Shown one piece after another: positions 45,626 through 55,340 of a DNA stretch of 59,666 nt. Both the position numbers and the translations under genes were made by a program. Below the pieces are notes generated by a model. That model was given only the letters and a program-made list of their open reading frames with translations. It did no database searches and had not been told where the DNA came from. This stretch comes from an uncultured Lachnospiraceae bacterium (GTDB taxonomy: Bacteria > Bacillota > Clostridia > Lachnospirales > Lachnospiraceae). Position 1 is the first letter of the stretch, and each line of letters begins with the position of its first letter. The stretch covers positions 1 through 59,666 of the forward strand of contig CACWQH010000027.1 in the NCBI GenBank assembly GCA_902762955.1. The letters are read 5' to 3'.

Positions 45626-46213
45626 TTAATTAAGTTCATCCAGCGTCTTTGCAAATGACGGAATAAATTCTCTCACAAAGTCCTTTACTTCAGGGAGTTC
45701 ATTGCTTAATTTTTCAACCGCATATCCGATTGTTTCTTTAGCCTTTAAAAACTCTCTGTTGCCGGTTTTTTCTTCTTCCATACATTTTATCAATGCAGAA
45801 AGCTTATCAGCCGCCTTGACAAGCTTCCACTCATATTCCTTATCAGGTGCCTTAAAAAATAAATCTTCGTAAGCCTCCCTCATATCCTCCGGAAGCTGAC
45901 CGAGAAGCTTTCTGTTGGCTCTTTCTTCTATGGTCTTATATGCCTCCTTTATATCCTGATTATAATACTTTATAGGTGTCGGCATATCTCCGGTTATAAT
46001 CTCGGAAGCATCATGGTAAAGTGCCGTAACAGCTGCATAATCCGCATCCAGCTTTTTATCAAATCTTACATTTCCGATAACACAAAGCGCATGTGCAATC
46101 ATGCTTACATCAAGAGAATGTTCCGAAAGATTCTCCTCCCTTGTATTGCGCATAAGTGCCCAGCGGTTAATATATTTCATCCTGGCTATCGTAGCAAAAA
46201 AATTGTATTCCAT
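45626..46213 (-). CDS. HD-domain 5'-deoxynucleotidase (YfbR-like)
   Basis: A 195-residue HD hydrolase that dephosphorylates deoxynucleoside monophosphates. Metal ligands are visible: NLSEHSLDVSMIAHAL, ALYHDASEIITGDMPTPIKYY and VKAADKLSALIKC. The start at 46213 (MEYNFF) follows GGAG; the frame extends a further 16 codons upstream into the palindrome but no SD supports that. The product may join dut in control of dNTP pools. Confidence 0.88.
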   Translation of the reverse strand: MEYNFFATIARMKYINRWALMRNTREENLSEHSLDVSMIAHALCVIGNVRFDKKLDADYAAVTALYHDASEIITGDMPTPIKYYNQDIKEAYKTIEERANRKLLGQLPEDMREAYEDLFFKAPDKEYEWKLVKAADKLSALIKCMEEEKTGNREFLKAKETIGYAVEKLSNELPEVKDFVREFIPSFAKTLDELN

Positions 46214-46244
46214 ATCTTTTCTCCATAAAGTTATATATGACACA

Positions 46245-46336
46245 GGAAAGACACCCGGCATACTTTTAGGTGCAAAGCAAATCGTGAGCGACAGCGAGAT
46301 TTGCGTGTACCTAAAAGTATGCCGTGGTGTCTTTCC
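46245..46336. repeat. 92-nt long palindrome between ftsH and the HD-domain gene
   Basis: A 27-bp inverted repeat (46245-46271 with 46309-46336, one unpaired T) plus inner arms CAAATC/GATTTG and a loop GTGAGCGACAGCGA. It ends 10 bases from the ftsH stop. It can act as a terminator, but the stem is far longer than needed. Confidence 0.75.
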
Positions 46337-46346
46337 CTATGTTGCA

Positions 46347-48284
46347 TTACTCACTTACAAGTAAATCTTCACCGTCTTCATTTTTAGTCTTAAGCTTTGT
46401 TCCCTGATATTTTTCAAAAAGCTCAACAAACTCTTTACCGGAAAGGTTTTCCTTTTCCATAAGCACCTTTGCAATGGCATCAAGAGTAGTCATGTTCTTT
46501 TTAAGAAGCTTAAGTGCCTTTTCATAAGATGCCTTTATCAGGTTCTTAACCTCATTGTCTACCTTGGTCTCTGTTTCGGCAGAACAGTTAAGCACTCTTC
46601 TTCTGTCAAGATATTCACCGGTTACACCTTCGAGCTGAACCATACCGAATTTATCTGACATACCATACATGGTTATCATGGTTCTGGCAACATTTGTAGC
46701 CTTTTCTATATCATTTGAAGCACCTGTGGTTATAGAATCAAATTTAAGCTCCTCTGCTGCTCGTCCTGCAAGAGCTATAACAATCTCTTCCTCAAGCTCC
46801 TTTTTGGTCTCAAGCTGCTTTTCCTCTTCAGGGACCTGCCATACATATCCAAGTGCTCCGTTGGTTCTCGGAACTATGGTTATACGCTGAACAGGAAGGG
46901 TATTTTTTTGAAGTGCTGCTGCCAGAGCATGACCTGTCTCATGATATGCAACAATTTCCTTTTCCTTCTTGCTAAGAAGCTTTTCTTTCTTTTCCTTACC
47001 TGCAAATACTATCTCTATAGCTGCGATTAGATCCTTTTGGGATACATATTCCCTTCCGTTTCTTACAGCAAGTAATGCACCTTCATTTATAATATTGGCA
47101 AGATCTGCTCCCACCGCACCTGAAGTTGCGAGAGCAAGCTCCTTGAAATCAACAGATTCATCCAGCTTAACATTTTTGGTATGAACCTTTAAGGTGTCTA
47201 TTCTACCCTTCATATCAGGTTTGGAAACTATAATTCTTCTATCAAATCTTCCCGGACGAAGAAGTGCCTTATCCAAAACCTCCGGTCTGTTTGTAGCAGC
47301 AAGAATTATTATACCCTTTGAGGTATCAAAGCCATCCATCTCGGAAAGGAGCTGGTTAAGTGTCTGCTCTCTTTCGGAATCTCCACCCGAATATCTGGTA
47401 TCACGGCTTCGTCCTATGGCATCTATCTCATCAATAAATATTATACAAGGCGCCATGGTATTGGCCTTTTTAAATAACTCTCTTACTCTTGATGCACCAA
47501 GTCCGACATACATTTCTACAAATTCAGAACCTGAAATTGAGAAAAACGGAACCTTGGCTTCACCGGCAATTGCCTTTGCAAGTAAAGTCTTACCTGTTCC
47601 GGGAGGGCCGACTAAAAGAGCACCACGAGGAAGCTTCGCACCAATCTCGATATACTTTTCAGGTTTCTCAAGAAAATCAACAATTTCAGTAAGAGACTCC
47701 TTAGCCTCCTCCTGACCGGCAACATCCGCAAAGGTTACCCCTGTTTCCTTTTCAACATACATCTTTGCATTATTCTTATTTACACCCATAATACCGCCGT
47801 TTTTAGACGCTGTACGCATTATAAGAAGCATAAGGACATAAAATGCCGCAATCATGATGCCGTAGGAAATAATGGTTGAAACGATTGCATTTTGTCCTTC
47901 TTCAACCTCTTCAAACTCCACCTTTGCTTCTTCGAGTCTGTCGACAATCCTATAGTCGGGAGTTCTGATTACGGTATAAGTTGTTTCATGAACCGAATCT
48001 TCACTTTCCTTTGGCTTAATAACTATTTCATCATTGTAGATTTTGACACTTTTTACCTTATCGTCTTCAAGCATCTGCAGGAATTCATCATAGGTTATTT
48101 CTTCCTTGCCCATAGCCTTAAATTTGCTGTATCCCTGCCAAAATAAAAGAGCCATAAAAATAGAAGCAACCAAAAGTATAATCTGCATTGATGGTTTTTT
48201 CTTATTGTTGTTATTATTTGAATTATTGCCGTTATTTCTATTATCTTTATTATCCTGGTTATTGTTTTGATTATTGTTATCCAT
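46347..48284 (-). CDS. ftsH: ATP-dependent zinc metalloprotease FtsH
   Basis: Membrane AAA+ protease of 645 residues that degrades misfolded membrane and regulatory proteins. Seen: an Asn-rich cytosolic start, a first membrane helix (about 30-47), an extracytoplasmic domain, a second helix (YGIMIAAFYVLMLLIM), Walker A GPPGTGKT near 225, Walker B FIDEIDAIG, SRH, and the zinc site HETGH near 446. The start MDNNNQ at 48284 follows GGAG; 20 further upstream codons lack an SD. Confidence 0.97.
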   Translation of the reverse strand: MDNNNQNNNQDNKDNRNNGNNSNNNNNKKKPSMQIILLVASIFMALLFWQGYSKFKAMGKEEITYDEFLQMLEDDKVKSVKIYNDEIVIKPKESEDSVHETTYTVIRTPDYRIVDRLEEAKVEFEEVEEGQNAIVSTIISYGIMIAAFYVLMLLIMRTASKNGGIMGVNKNNAKMYVEKETGVTFADVAGQEEAKESLTEIVDFLEKPEKYIEIGAKLPRGALLVGPPGTGKTLLAKAIAGEAKVPFFSISGSEFVEMYVGLGASRVRELFKKANTMAPCIIFIDEIDAIGRSRDTRYSGGDSEREQTLNQLLSEMDGFDTSKGIIILAATNRPEVLDKALLRPGRFDRRIIVSKPDMKGRIDTLKVHTKNVKLDESVDFKELALATSGAVGADLANIINEGALLAVRNGREYVSQKDLIAAIEIVFAGKEKKEKLLSKKEKEIVAYHETGHALAAALQKNTLPVQRITIVPRTNGALGYVWQVPEEEKQLETKKELEEEIVIALAGRAAEELKFDSITTGASNDIEKATNVARTMITMYGMSDKFGMVQLEGVTGEYLDRRRVLNCSAETETKVDNEVKNLIKASYEKALKLLKKNMTTLDAIAKVLMEKENLSGKEFVELFEKYQGTKLKTKNEDGEDLLVSE

Positions 48285-48323
48285 AGTTATTCTCCATAAC
48301 TTATAGTGTATAGCCTTTAAAAC

Positions 48324-48366
48324 ATTAAGGGCTATGTACATCAAGCATAATGTACAAGCCCTTAAT
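48324..48366 (-). terminator. Terminator-like hairpin after glyA
   Basis: A 17-bp stem with one bulge (48324-48341 with 48350-48366) between glyA and ftsH, followed on the minus strand by GTTTTAAAG. It probably reduces read-through into ftsH. Confidence 0.55.
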
Positions 48367-48383
48367 ATAATAATCCTATTATC

Positions 48384-49619
48384 TTACTTATAAAGAGGAT
48401 ACTTATCAGTAATGCTCTTTACAAGACTCATGGCCTTGTCATTATCCTTGTCAATAACTGCAGCCTTAATGGCATCAGCTATTACTATCATGTCATCTTC
48501 CTTTGCGCCTCTTGTTGTAATAGCAGGTGTACCAAGTCTGATACCGCTTGTTACAAATGGTGACTTAGGATCATTTGGTACTGTGTTCTTATTTGCAGTT
48601 ATATGTACCGAATCAAGAAGCTTCTCAACCTCTTTTCCTGTCATATCAAGGTTCTGTAAATCCACCAGCATAAGGTGGTTATCCGTACCGCCTGAAACTA
48701 TATTGAAGCCTCTTTCCATAAGTGCCTTTGCAAGTACCTCGGCATTTTTCTTAACCTGTGCCATATATGCCTTATATTCATCTGATAAAGCTTCCTTAAA
48801 GCATACTGCCTTACCTGCGATAACATGCATCAAAGGTCCGCCCTGAATTCCAGGGAATACTGCCTTATTGAAGTTATACTTTTCATTTACCTCATTGCTT
48901 GAAAGAATGAGTCCTCCACGAGGTCCTCTTAAGGTCTTGTGAGTAGTGGTTGTAGTAACATGAGCATATGGGATTGGGCTCTCATGAAGTCCTGCTGCAA
49001 CAAGACCTGCTATATGTGCCATGTCCACCATAAGCACTGCTCCCACTTCATCAGCAATCTCTCTGAAACGCTTAAAATCAATTGCTCTTGCATAGGCAGA
49101 TGCACCTGCCACGATAAGCTTTGGCTTGCACTCCTTTGCTATTCTTAACACCTCATCATAATCTATAAAGCCGTCATCATTTACTCCGTAAGGTACTACA
49201 TTAAAATACTTACCTGACATATTAACAGGTGAACCGTGAGTAAGATGTCCGCCATGTGCAAGGTTCATTCCCATAAATGTATCGCCCGGCTCCATGATTG
49301 CGAAAAATACAGCCATATTTGCCTGAGCACCTGAATGAGGCTGAACATTGGCATATTCGCAGCCAAATAATTCCTTAGCTCTCTCTCTTGCAAGATCCTC
49401 AACTACATCAACATGCTCACATCCGCCATAATATCTCTTTCCCGGATATCCTTCTGCATACTTATTAGTAAGCGGACTTCCCATAGCAGCCATAACTGCC
49501 TTTGAAACAATGTTCTCTGATGCTATAAGCTCGATATTATCATTTTGTCTTTTAATCTCCGCTGTCATGGCATCAGCAACTTCGGAATCAACCTTAACAA
49601 TCTCGTCAAAATCGTACAT
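48384..49619 (-). CDS. glyA: Serine hydroxymethyltransferase
   Basis: PLP enzyme of 411 residues that interconverts serine and glycine and loads tetrahydrofolate with one-carbon units. Seen: [14 protein letters not shown] near the start, [14 protein letters not shown], and the PLP lysine in [14 protein letters not shown] near residue 227. Length is typical. SD GGAGG. It is monocistronic here and supplies the one-carbon carrier that folC polyglutamylates. Confidence 0.97.
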   Translation of the reverse strand: MYDFDEIVKVDSEVADAMTAEIKRQNDNIELIASENIVSKAVMAAMGSPLTNKYAEGYPGKRYYGGCEHVDVVEDLARERAKELFGCEYANVQPHSGAQANMAVFFAIMEPGDTFMGMNLAHGGHLTHGSPVNMSGKYFNVVPYGVNDDGFIDYDEVLRIAKECKPKLIVAGASAYARAIDFKRFREIADEVGAVLMVDMAHIAGLVAAGLHESPIPYAHVTTTTTHKTLRGPRGGLILSSNEVNEKYNFNKAVFPGIQGGPLMHVIAGKAVCFKEALSDEYKAYMAQVKKNAEVLAKALMERGFNIVSGGTDNHLMLVDLQNLDMTGKEVEKLLDSVHITANKNTVPNDPKSPFVTSGIRLGTPAITTRGAKEDDMIVIADAIKAAVIDKDNDKAMSLVKSITDKYPLYK

Positions 49620-49764
49620 CTTTTAAAACCTCCATTTATTATTTTATGATTTTTCATTGCTTATATTTATGTAATTCTTGACAATTAAAAACATTAATCA
49701 TAAAGCAATAATTTAAAAACACTATCCTAGATTATCTCATAACTGCTTTTTAGTGTCAATAAAA

Positions 49765-50661
49765 CTATTCCTCTTTTACTGCTTCTACTTCCGGATTTTT
49801 ATTATTTCTTTTATTTTTTCGTTCCTTACTCTTTTCCTCTGACTTGTCCATCAAAATACCCATATAATAATTAATCTCCGCACCGTAAAACACAACCTGC
49901 ATACATATATAAAGCCACATCACGATAAGAATTACGGATGTAAGACTTCCATACATATAGGATGCGCTTGAAAGATGTTTTATATAAAATGAAAAGCCAT
50001 TTGTAATAAGCATCCAAAGAAGGGCCGCAGCTGCCGCACCCGGAAGTTCTCTTACAAATCTGCTTTTCCTGTTAGGAAGCTGATAATAAATCAAAATCAT
50101 AAATATAAATACCACGACAAATGTAAATACACTCTTCAAGCTTAAAATGAGCACGGTCGCATTGAAAAGCGAAGGCCATTTGCTTATTATCCTCTTAGCC
50201 AAATCCGCACCAAAGATATGTAAAAACATAAGTGCACCCATCATAAGCATAAAAACAAGCGCATATATCACACTTAAAAATCTTACGAATATAAAATTCT
50301 TTTTTTTTTCCACCACATAGATTTTATCCAGACCATTGGTAAGAGCCTGAATCCCCTTGCCTGCCGACCAAAGAGTGACAACAATGGTAATAATTGTAAA
50401 TGACCGGCTGTTTGAATAAACGATATCATCCACGATATACATTATATATTCACGGAATTCTCCCGGAGCCACATCGAGTATATAATTGATAATATCTGTA
50501 TTGATAAATGAAACCTTTGATGCAATTATAACAATTAAAAGAATAATAGGAAAAAATGATAAGATGACATAGAAAGCAGTCTGTGCCGCATAAGCAGCCA
50601 GACCATCATCACCCGCTTTTTTAAAGAAATCACCTAAAAATTTTAACAGCTTTTTTATCAT
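49765..50661 (-). CDS. YihY/BrkB-family membrane protein
   Basis: A 298-residue protein with six membrane segments, of the YihY family once called ribonuclease BN. Signatures: GDDGLAAYAAQTAFYVILSF near residue 17, TLWSAGKGIQALTNGLDKIY, and a late MWLYICMQVVFYGAEINYYM. It ends in a basic/acidic cytoplasmic tail. Transport or lipid-related functions have been proposed for relatives; none is proven. It follows the SpoIID/LytB gene by about 50 bases. Confidence 0.88.
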   Translation of the reverse strand: MIKKLLKFLGDFFKKAGDDGLAAYAAQTAFYVILSFFPIILLIVIIASKVSFINTDIINYILDVAPGEFREYIMYIVDDIVYSNSRSFTIITIVVTLWSAGKGIQALTNGLDKIYVVEKKKNFIFVRFLSVIYALVFMLMMGALMFLHIFGADLAKRIISKWPSLFNATVLILSLKSVFTFVVVFIFMILIYYQLPNRKSRFVRELPGAAAAALLWMLITNGFSFYIKHLSSASYMYGSLTSVILIVMWLYICMQVVFYGAEINYYMGILMDKSEEKSKERKNKRNNKNPEVEAVKEE

Positions 50662-50712
50662 AATCTTATACCACTTAAATATTATTTCTTAAAAACGCCT
50701 TGTAGTATCAGT

Positions 50713-53052
50713 TTAATCTTCCGGATTAATCTCTTCCTCTGTATCAGATTCCTCAATAATTACACTATTATCATATATAGATAAAAACTTTACATATGCA
50801 TAGTAGTGGTGAACGATATATTTATAATTATAACCTTCCTCTGCAAGATTTGCAGCACCGTTTTTACTGAGTCCCACTCCATAGCCAAAGCCGCCGCCAT
50901 ATACGGTAAAACCTTTGGCATTCTTCTCAATATAATAATACGGACTTGGCAGTGATGTCCAGCCTGTTATAACAGAACCATCCTGTCTGACTATCTGTTG
51001 ATTTACCGGTGTGATAAGATTTCGGATGTTGGAGGAACCCGTAACCAAAATCGCAGCATTATCACCTTCTATCAAAAGCGAGCTTACAACACCGCTTTTT
51101 GTTCTCTCAAAAACTTTGATATCAACCACATTTCCTATGTCACTGATATCACCTTCCTCATATGTATCTTCACCGGTTTTAATCTTAATATTATCCGAAG
51201 AAATACTTGCTCTTTCAAGAAGCATTGAATCTATGGCATCTGACATATCCTCATATGTATAATCTATACTCCATCTATAATAAGGCATATCCTTATCTAC
51301 AGTAACATATCCCATACCGTCGGTCAAAAACTGCTTAAAATCCTCTTCATTTGAAAGATCAATCCGGGTTCTTTCCTCGTTATCTACCCTCGAAAAGAAA
51401 TACTCATATTGATTTCCGCCCCATACCTCATCGTTTGTCGAAGTAACTCCGTAGCAGGTTGAATATGTAAGCGAAGTTATCGCATCACCCTTATAGGATG
51501 CAACTATTCCGTATGTATCCTTAACCGCCTGCACACAGTCATCCCTTAACTCATAATCATTATACAACTGACATAGACTTGAATCATCAAGATGCGCATT
51601 ATAATCTGCAAAGCTTCCGTCCTTAAGCTTCGCATAAGCATAAGACCTGTAGCATACTGCCATAGCCTTAAGTGCCTCCGGATACCCGCCTGAAGGCATC
51701 TCACTAGAAAGCACACTGTAAAGATAAGACTCAAGTGGAACAATATTTATAACATTTAACGCATCCTCTTTTATATCAATTTCTATATCACCATCATAAA
51801 CAGGATTTCCATACTCTCTGTTAAGACTTAATATTTTCAACCCATTGTTGTCCTTCGGAACAATACTTATAACCTCGCCGGGCTCATAATCGCTGTAATT
51901 AATAACAACCTCTGCCCCACTCTCATAGGTAGTTTTTGTTTCATCCGGATATGATACAATATATGAACCGTCACTTGTGATAATCACACTTTCCATATCA
52001 TAAGATGTATAATCATCATTTGAAAGAATAACCCTTATATCATCACAAATAAGTTCATCTCTTATAACGGCAACTACGGCGATACCATCCTCCCTTATTA
52101 TACCTATATTGGAATATCCGAGAAGAATAGCCTCGTCCTTTTCGCAAAATGCATCCTCTGACACATTATAGATTTTAAAATCATCGGATATCTTAACCTT
52201 GCTGTCAGTTTCGGAGTCAACAAAAAGATAACCGTCTGAAACTCTGGTCACTCTGGTATTAATAACATTTTTTGATTTATCTATACCAATCACTCCGGAA
52301 TTGTCGATGGTTAAATCCGCAATGCAGTTTTCGCATATTTCAAGATTTATATCCGAAGCATATGTTTTATCAACACTATCATATAAAAATGTACAGGTAC
52401 CCTCTTCATTTGACTTAATCCATACATTTTTCAGAACAACAGCTTTATCACTATATCCTGCAATCTTGTAAATTATACCATCTTTAGAATATATCTCAAT
52501 TATTTTATTTAAATATTCATCAGGGATTTCCACAGAAGCTTCATAATAATCATATCCGTCAAAAAGGGAAATATTTGAGGATGCACCCTCCATATCTTCA
52601 ATAATATCATATACAAAAATTTCATTTATTTCCAAACCTGCTATATCGCCATCCTTTAAAATATTGGCATAGATAATGTCAAACTGTTCTTTGGTAATCA
52701 AGTCCTCATCCTTAACGTCACCTATTATATCAGCGTAAACGCCGCTTTTAACGCCAACAGTGCTGCAGACAGATTTTATATATGCAACATTGACAGGATT
52801 ACTCTCGCTTAAGGCATCCACCAGCCTTGACAGACTTTCAGCCTCCTTGTAATCCCTTGCCAGATAAGACACATCCTTTTTAACCTCATTAAAAGAATAA
52901 TAAAGGCTCATATCAATATCACTTTGTGCCTCTGTAACGGTTTCACTATCCTGTTTTTTGCTTTTTATGTGGGATTTTATCTCTGCTGCGATTACTGAAA
53001 TAACTGCCAGTATCAGCATAACGATTATAATACTTTTAAGCTTTGACTTCAT
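50713..53052 (-). CDS. SpoIID/LytB domain protein
   Basis: A 779-residue exported protein: one N-terminal membrane helix (LKSIIIVMLILAVISVIAA), a long unrecognised acidic extracellular region (about 40-420), then a SpoIID/LytB domain (ALNVINIVPLESYLYSVLSS and then EMPSGGYPEALKAMAVCYRSYA), a catalytic-type Glu in SSEMPSG, and a C-terminal GGGFGYGVGLSKNGAANLAEEGY. SpoIID is a peptidoglycan lytic transglycosylase in spore engulfment; LytB enhances an amidase. It is about twice the size of SpoIID, so it is probably a vegetative or specialised paralogue. The probable 6S RNA lies directly upstream. Confidence 0.85.
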   Translation of the reverse strand: MKSKLKSIIIVMLILAVISVIAAEIKSHIKSKKQDSETVTEAQSDIDMSLYYSFNEVKKDVSYLARDYKEAESLSRLVDALSESNPVNVAYIKSVCSTVGVKSGVYADIIGDVKDEDLITKEQFDIIYANILKDGDIAGLEINEIFVYDIIEDMEGASSNISLFDGYDYYEASVEIPDEYLNKIIEIYSKDGIIYKIAGYSDKAVVLKNVWIKSNEEGTCTFLYDSVDKTYASDINLEICENCIADLTIDNSGVIGIDKSKNVINTRVTRVSDGYLFVDSETDSKVKISDDFKIYNVSEDAFCEKDEAILLGYSNIGIIREDGIAVVAVIRDELICDDIRVILSNDDYTSYDMESVIITSDGSYIVSYPDETKTTYESGAEVVINYSDYEPGEVISIVPKDNNGLKILSLNREYGNPVYDGDIEIDIKEDALNVINIVPLESYLYSVLSSEMPSGGYPEALKAMAVCYRSYAYAKLKDGSFADYNAHLDDSSLCQLYNDYELRDDCVQAVKDTYGIVASYKGDAITSLTYSTCYGVTSTNDEVWGGNQYEYFFSRVDNEERTRIDLSNEEDFKQFLTDGMGYVTVDKDMPYYRWSIDYTYEDMSDAIDSMLLERASISSDNIKIKTGEDTYEEGDISDIGNVVDIKVFERTKSGVVSSLLIEGDNAAILVTGSSNIRNLITPVNQQIVRQDGSVITGWTSLPSPYYYIEKNAKGFTVYGGGFGYGVGLSKNGAANLAEEGYNYKYIVHHYYAYVKFLSIYDNSVIIEESDTEEEINPED

Positions 53053-53069
53053 AAATTTATCCTATAAAT

Positions 53070-53271
53070 AATATATCCGGAGTGCCGTTTCCTGCCTTTT
53101 GACTCCTAGCAATGCTAGGTGGGCAACCGCAAATAGACTTCTGCCTTCCACCGAAACGAGGCCTGACATTCATCTACAAATATAGGTATCCCTTTAAAAG
53201 TAAATGTAGGTTCAAAATTAACAGGAGTTTTCGCACACTCCAGATATATGCAATTCGTATATTATTAATAT
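53070..53271 (-). ncRNA. Probable 6S RNA (ssrS-like)
   Basis: About 200 nt behind a strong promoter, with a long closing stem: ATATATC-T-GGAGTG (around 53248-53235) pairs with CACTCC-G-GATATAT (53084-53071). Inside are TTGAACCTACATTT, GGGATACC, a strong arm GGTGG..GGCA/TGCC..CACC and a CCTAGC/GCTAGG hairpin. Size, single long-hairpin layout with a wide middle, and the phrase GCGGTTGCCCACC fit Firmicutes 6S RNA as I recall it. 6S RNA binds housekeeping RNA polymerase. It may be processed from a transcript that continues into the SpoIID/LytB gene 18 bases further on. Confidence 0.55.
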
Positions 53272-53277
53272 GGTTTT

Positions 53278-53305
53278 ATTATACCATATTTATTCATTTT
53301 TTCAA
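53278..53305 (-). promoter_or_regulatory. Strong sigma-A promoter of the 6S-like RNA
   Basis: On the minus strand -35 TTGAAA (53300-53305), a 16-bp spacer and -10 TATAAT (53278-53283), immediately after the tRNA-Leu terminator. Confidence 0.75.
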
Positions 53306-53315
53306 GAGAAAAATG

Positions 53316-53353
53316 TGACACGGGGACAGGCAGACCTGCCTATCCCCGTGTCA
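53316..53353 (-). terminator. Terminator of tRNA-Leu
   Basis: An 18-bp stem with one mismatch (TGACACGGGGACAGGCAG with its near complement), a 2-nt loop and a T-run on the minus strand. It shares a 20-bp stretch with the hairpin after mgtE. Confidence 0.8.
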
Positions 53354-53364
53354 TGCTTTTTCAG

Positions 53365-53449
53365 TGCAACTGATGGGAGTCGAACCCACACCCACGTACG
53401 TGGACATGAACCTGAATCATGCGCGTATGCCAATTCCGCCACAGTTGCA
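53365..53449 (-). tRNA. tRNA-Leu (CAG)
   Basis: An 85-nt class II tRNA. Acceptor GCAACTG/CAGTTGC, D-arm GCGGAATTGGCATACGC, anticodon arm CATGA-TTCAGGT-TCATG with anticodon CAG for CUG codons, a long variable arm CCACGTACGTGG, T-arm GTGGG-TTCGACT-CCCAT and discriminator A. CCA is not encoded. It stands alone. Confidence 0.95.
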
Positions 53450-53501
53450 AAACACAAATGAAATAATATCATTTATGCGGATAATTGTCAATTAAAACAA
53501 A

Positions 53502-54725
53502 CTACTTTACCAGATGCGGAATAGGTACATAATCAACTATTCCATTCTTATAGTATCCATCTACCTCGCCTTCAACAAGCGGACTTACATAAGCTATAAG
53601 CTCATCTGTTACATCATTTCCAGCCTCGTTAATCCAGGAAACAGGAACTCCCTTTGCCTCATTTGCTATCTTGGACACATCCGAAAAATCAATCTCATAG
53701 ATATATGGTTCGTCGGATAAACGCTTGATAACTGTCATAAAGCCGGTTTCACCTGCCTCTGTAAATGAAACCGCCGAGCTTCCAAGACTTATGGATTCCT
53801 CTAAATCGGTTTTTGAAGCCATATGTCCTGCTGCCCTCTGAAGTACATTTATCTCAACCGAACGTACCTTTACACCGAGCTCTTCCTTGACAAGATATTC
53901 AAGAGCCTTACCTGCTCCGCTTAACTGGGCATGTCCAAATTTATCCTCCTTGGCTGTACTCGCTGCTATATAATTGCCATCCTTATCATGAATTCCCTCT
54001 GATACAGCAACTATAATATTCTTATGTTTTTCAAATTCGTGCTCCAGATCTTTGATAAACTGATCCTTGTCAAAGTTTACCTCCGGCAGATATATAAGAT
54101 GCGGTGCCTCGGAAAATTCGTTACGTGCAAGTACCGATGCTGCCGTAAGCCAACCCGCATCACGTCCCATTATTTCGACAATTGTCACACTTTTCACATC
54201 ATATATATAAGTGTCATATGCTATCTCTCTTATACTTGATGCGATATATTTGGCTGCAGATCCATATCCCGGTGTATGGTCTGTTACCAGCAAATCATTG
54301 TCTATGGTTTTAGGGATTCCGGCAATCCTGATACCGCTTCCTATCTTTTCGGCATAAGCTGAAAGCTTCGCAACCGTATCCATAGAATCGTTACCGCCTA
54401 TATAGAAAAAAGCTCCTATACTATACTCCTCAAAGACCTCAAATATCTCCTTATAAGGTCCCTCATCCTCGTTCATATCCGGCAGCTTAAATCTGCAGGA
54501 GCCAAGATACATAGCAGGTGTGACAGAAAGTCTCTCTATAAAATCTTCATCAAGCTCTGACAGATCCATAAAGTTTTTTCTCAAAACTCCCTGTATTCCA
54601 TGAATCGCACCGTAAAGCTTATCATAATTTTCACTTGCCTTGACTGCGGATATAACACCTGCAAGCGATGCATTTATCGCTGCTGTAGGTCCGCCGGATT
54701 GTGCAACAATGCAATTTCTTCCCAT
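53502..54725 (-). CDS. Phosphofructokinase, probably PPi-dependent
   Basis: Glycolytic enzyme of 407 residues that phosphorylates fructose 6-phosphate. The phosphoryl-donor loop is IGGNDSMDT and the catalytic segment is GIPKTIDNDLLVTDH. Lys before TIDND marks the PPi-using clades (ATP enzymes have Gly). The GGxDS acidic residue is offset as Asn-Asp, a clade variant. EIMGRDAGWLTAA follows. SD GGGGGAG. dut lies 21 bases upstream of its ATG, so the two may be co-transcribed. Confidence 0.9.
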   Translation of the reverse strand: MGRNCIVAQSGGPTAAINASLAGVISAVKASENYDKLYGAIHGIQGVLRKNFMDLSELDEDFIERLSVTPAMYLGSCRFKLPDMNEDEGPYKEIFEVFEEYSIGAFFYIGGNDSMDTVAKLSAYAEKIGSGIRIAGIPKTIDNDLLVTDHTPGYGSAAKYIASSIREIAYDTYIYDVKSVTIVEIMGRDAGWLTAASVLARNEFSEAPHLIYLPEVNFDKDQFIKDLEHEFEKHKNIIVAVSEGIHDKDGNYIAASTAKEDKFGHAQLSGAGKALEYLVKEELGVKVRSVEINVLQRAAGHMASKTDLEESISLGSSAVSFTEAGETGFMTVIKRLSDEPYIYEIDFSDVSKIANEAKGVPVSWINEAGNDVTDELIAYVSPLVEGEVDGYYKNGIVDYVPIPHLVK

Positions 54726-54746
54726 TATAAATTCTCCCCCGTAAAA

Positions 54747-55193
54747 TTAGTTGGTTCCTGTTGAACCAAATCCACCTCTTGCCTGACCGCCTCTTGCTTC
54801 GACTGTCTCAAATACTATCTGTGGCTGGTGCTTCTGTATCCTGAACTGACAAATTCTGTCATTTATATGAATCTCTGTATCTCTCATAGCAAGCGCAGGC
54901 ATCATAAGTACATCGTCCGATGAATTTTTTCCGTAAGACTCATCAACCACGCCTATAGAATTGGTTTGAATAATTCCAAAGTTTTTAAATGTTGAGCTTC
55001 TTGGAGCTATAATCAATTCATAACCATCCGGAAGGCACATGGAAACTCCGAGATTTATGAGTTTAAATTCTCCCTTTTTCATAATTACTTCTTCCGCACA
55101 TCTAAGATCAATCCAATCTGACTTTCCTTCTATATACTCCAGTCTGTCAATCTTATCTGATAAATATGTAATCTTTATAGTTTCTTTTTCCAT
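54747..55193 (-). CDS. dut: dUTP diphosphatase
   Basis: Trimeric dUTPase of 148 residues that makes dUMP and keeps uracil out of DNA. The five motifs are present: DWIDLRCAEE as motif 1, APRSSTFKNFGI as motif 2, NSIGVVDESYG as motif 3, an ICQFRIQKH motif 4, and RGGFGSTG as motif 5. SD AAAGG. Its downstream neighbour is PFK, and nrdG/nrdD lie upstream. Confidence 0.95.
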   Translation of the reverse strand: MEKETIKITYLSDKIDRLEYIEGKSDWIDLRCAEEVIMKKGEFKLINLGVSMCLPDGYELIIAPRSSTFKNFGIIQTNSIGVVDESYGKNSSDDVLMMPALAMRDTEIHINDRICQFRIQKHQPQIVFETVEARGGQARGGFGSTGTN

Positions 55194-55340
55194 TTTTTCT
55201 ACCTTTCTGTTTCTTTTTTCATTCTACTGTCATTCAACTGATTTTCGCAATATGTCACATTTTTTTAACCATATTAGCTTTCAATATTATTAGCTAACGT
55301 TCTATATTTTAAGGACAAAATTTCTTAATCAAACTTAAGT

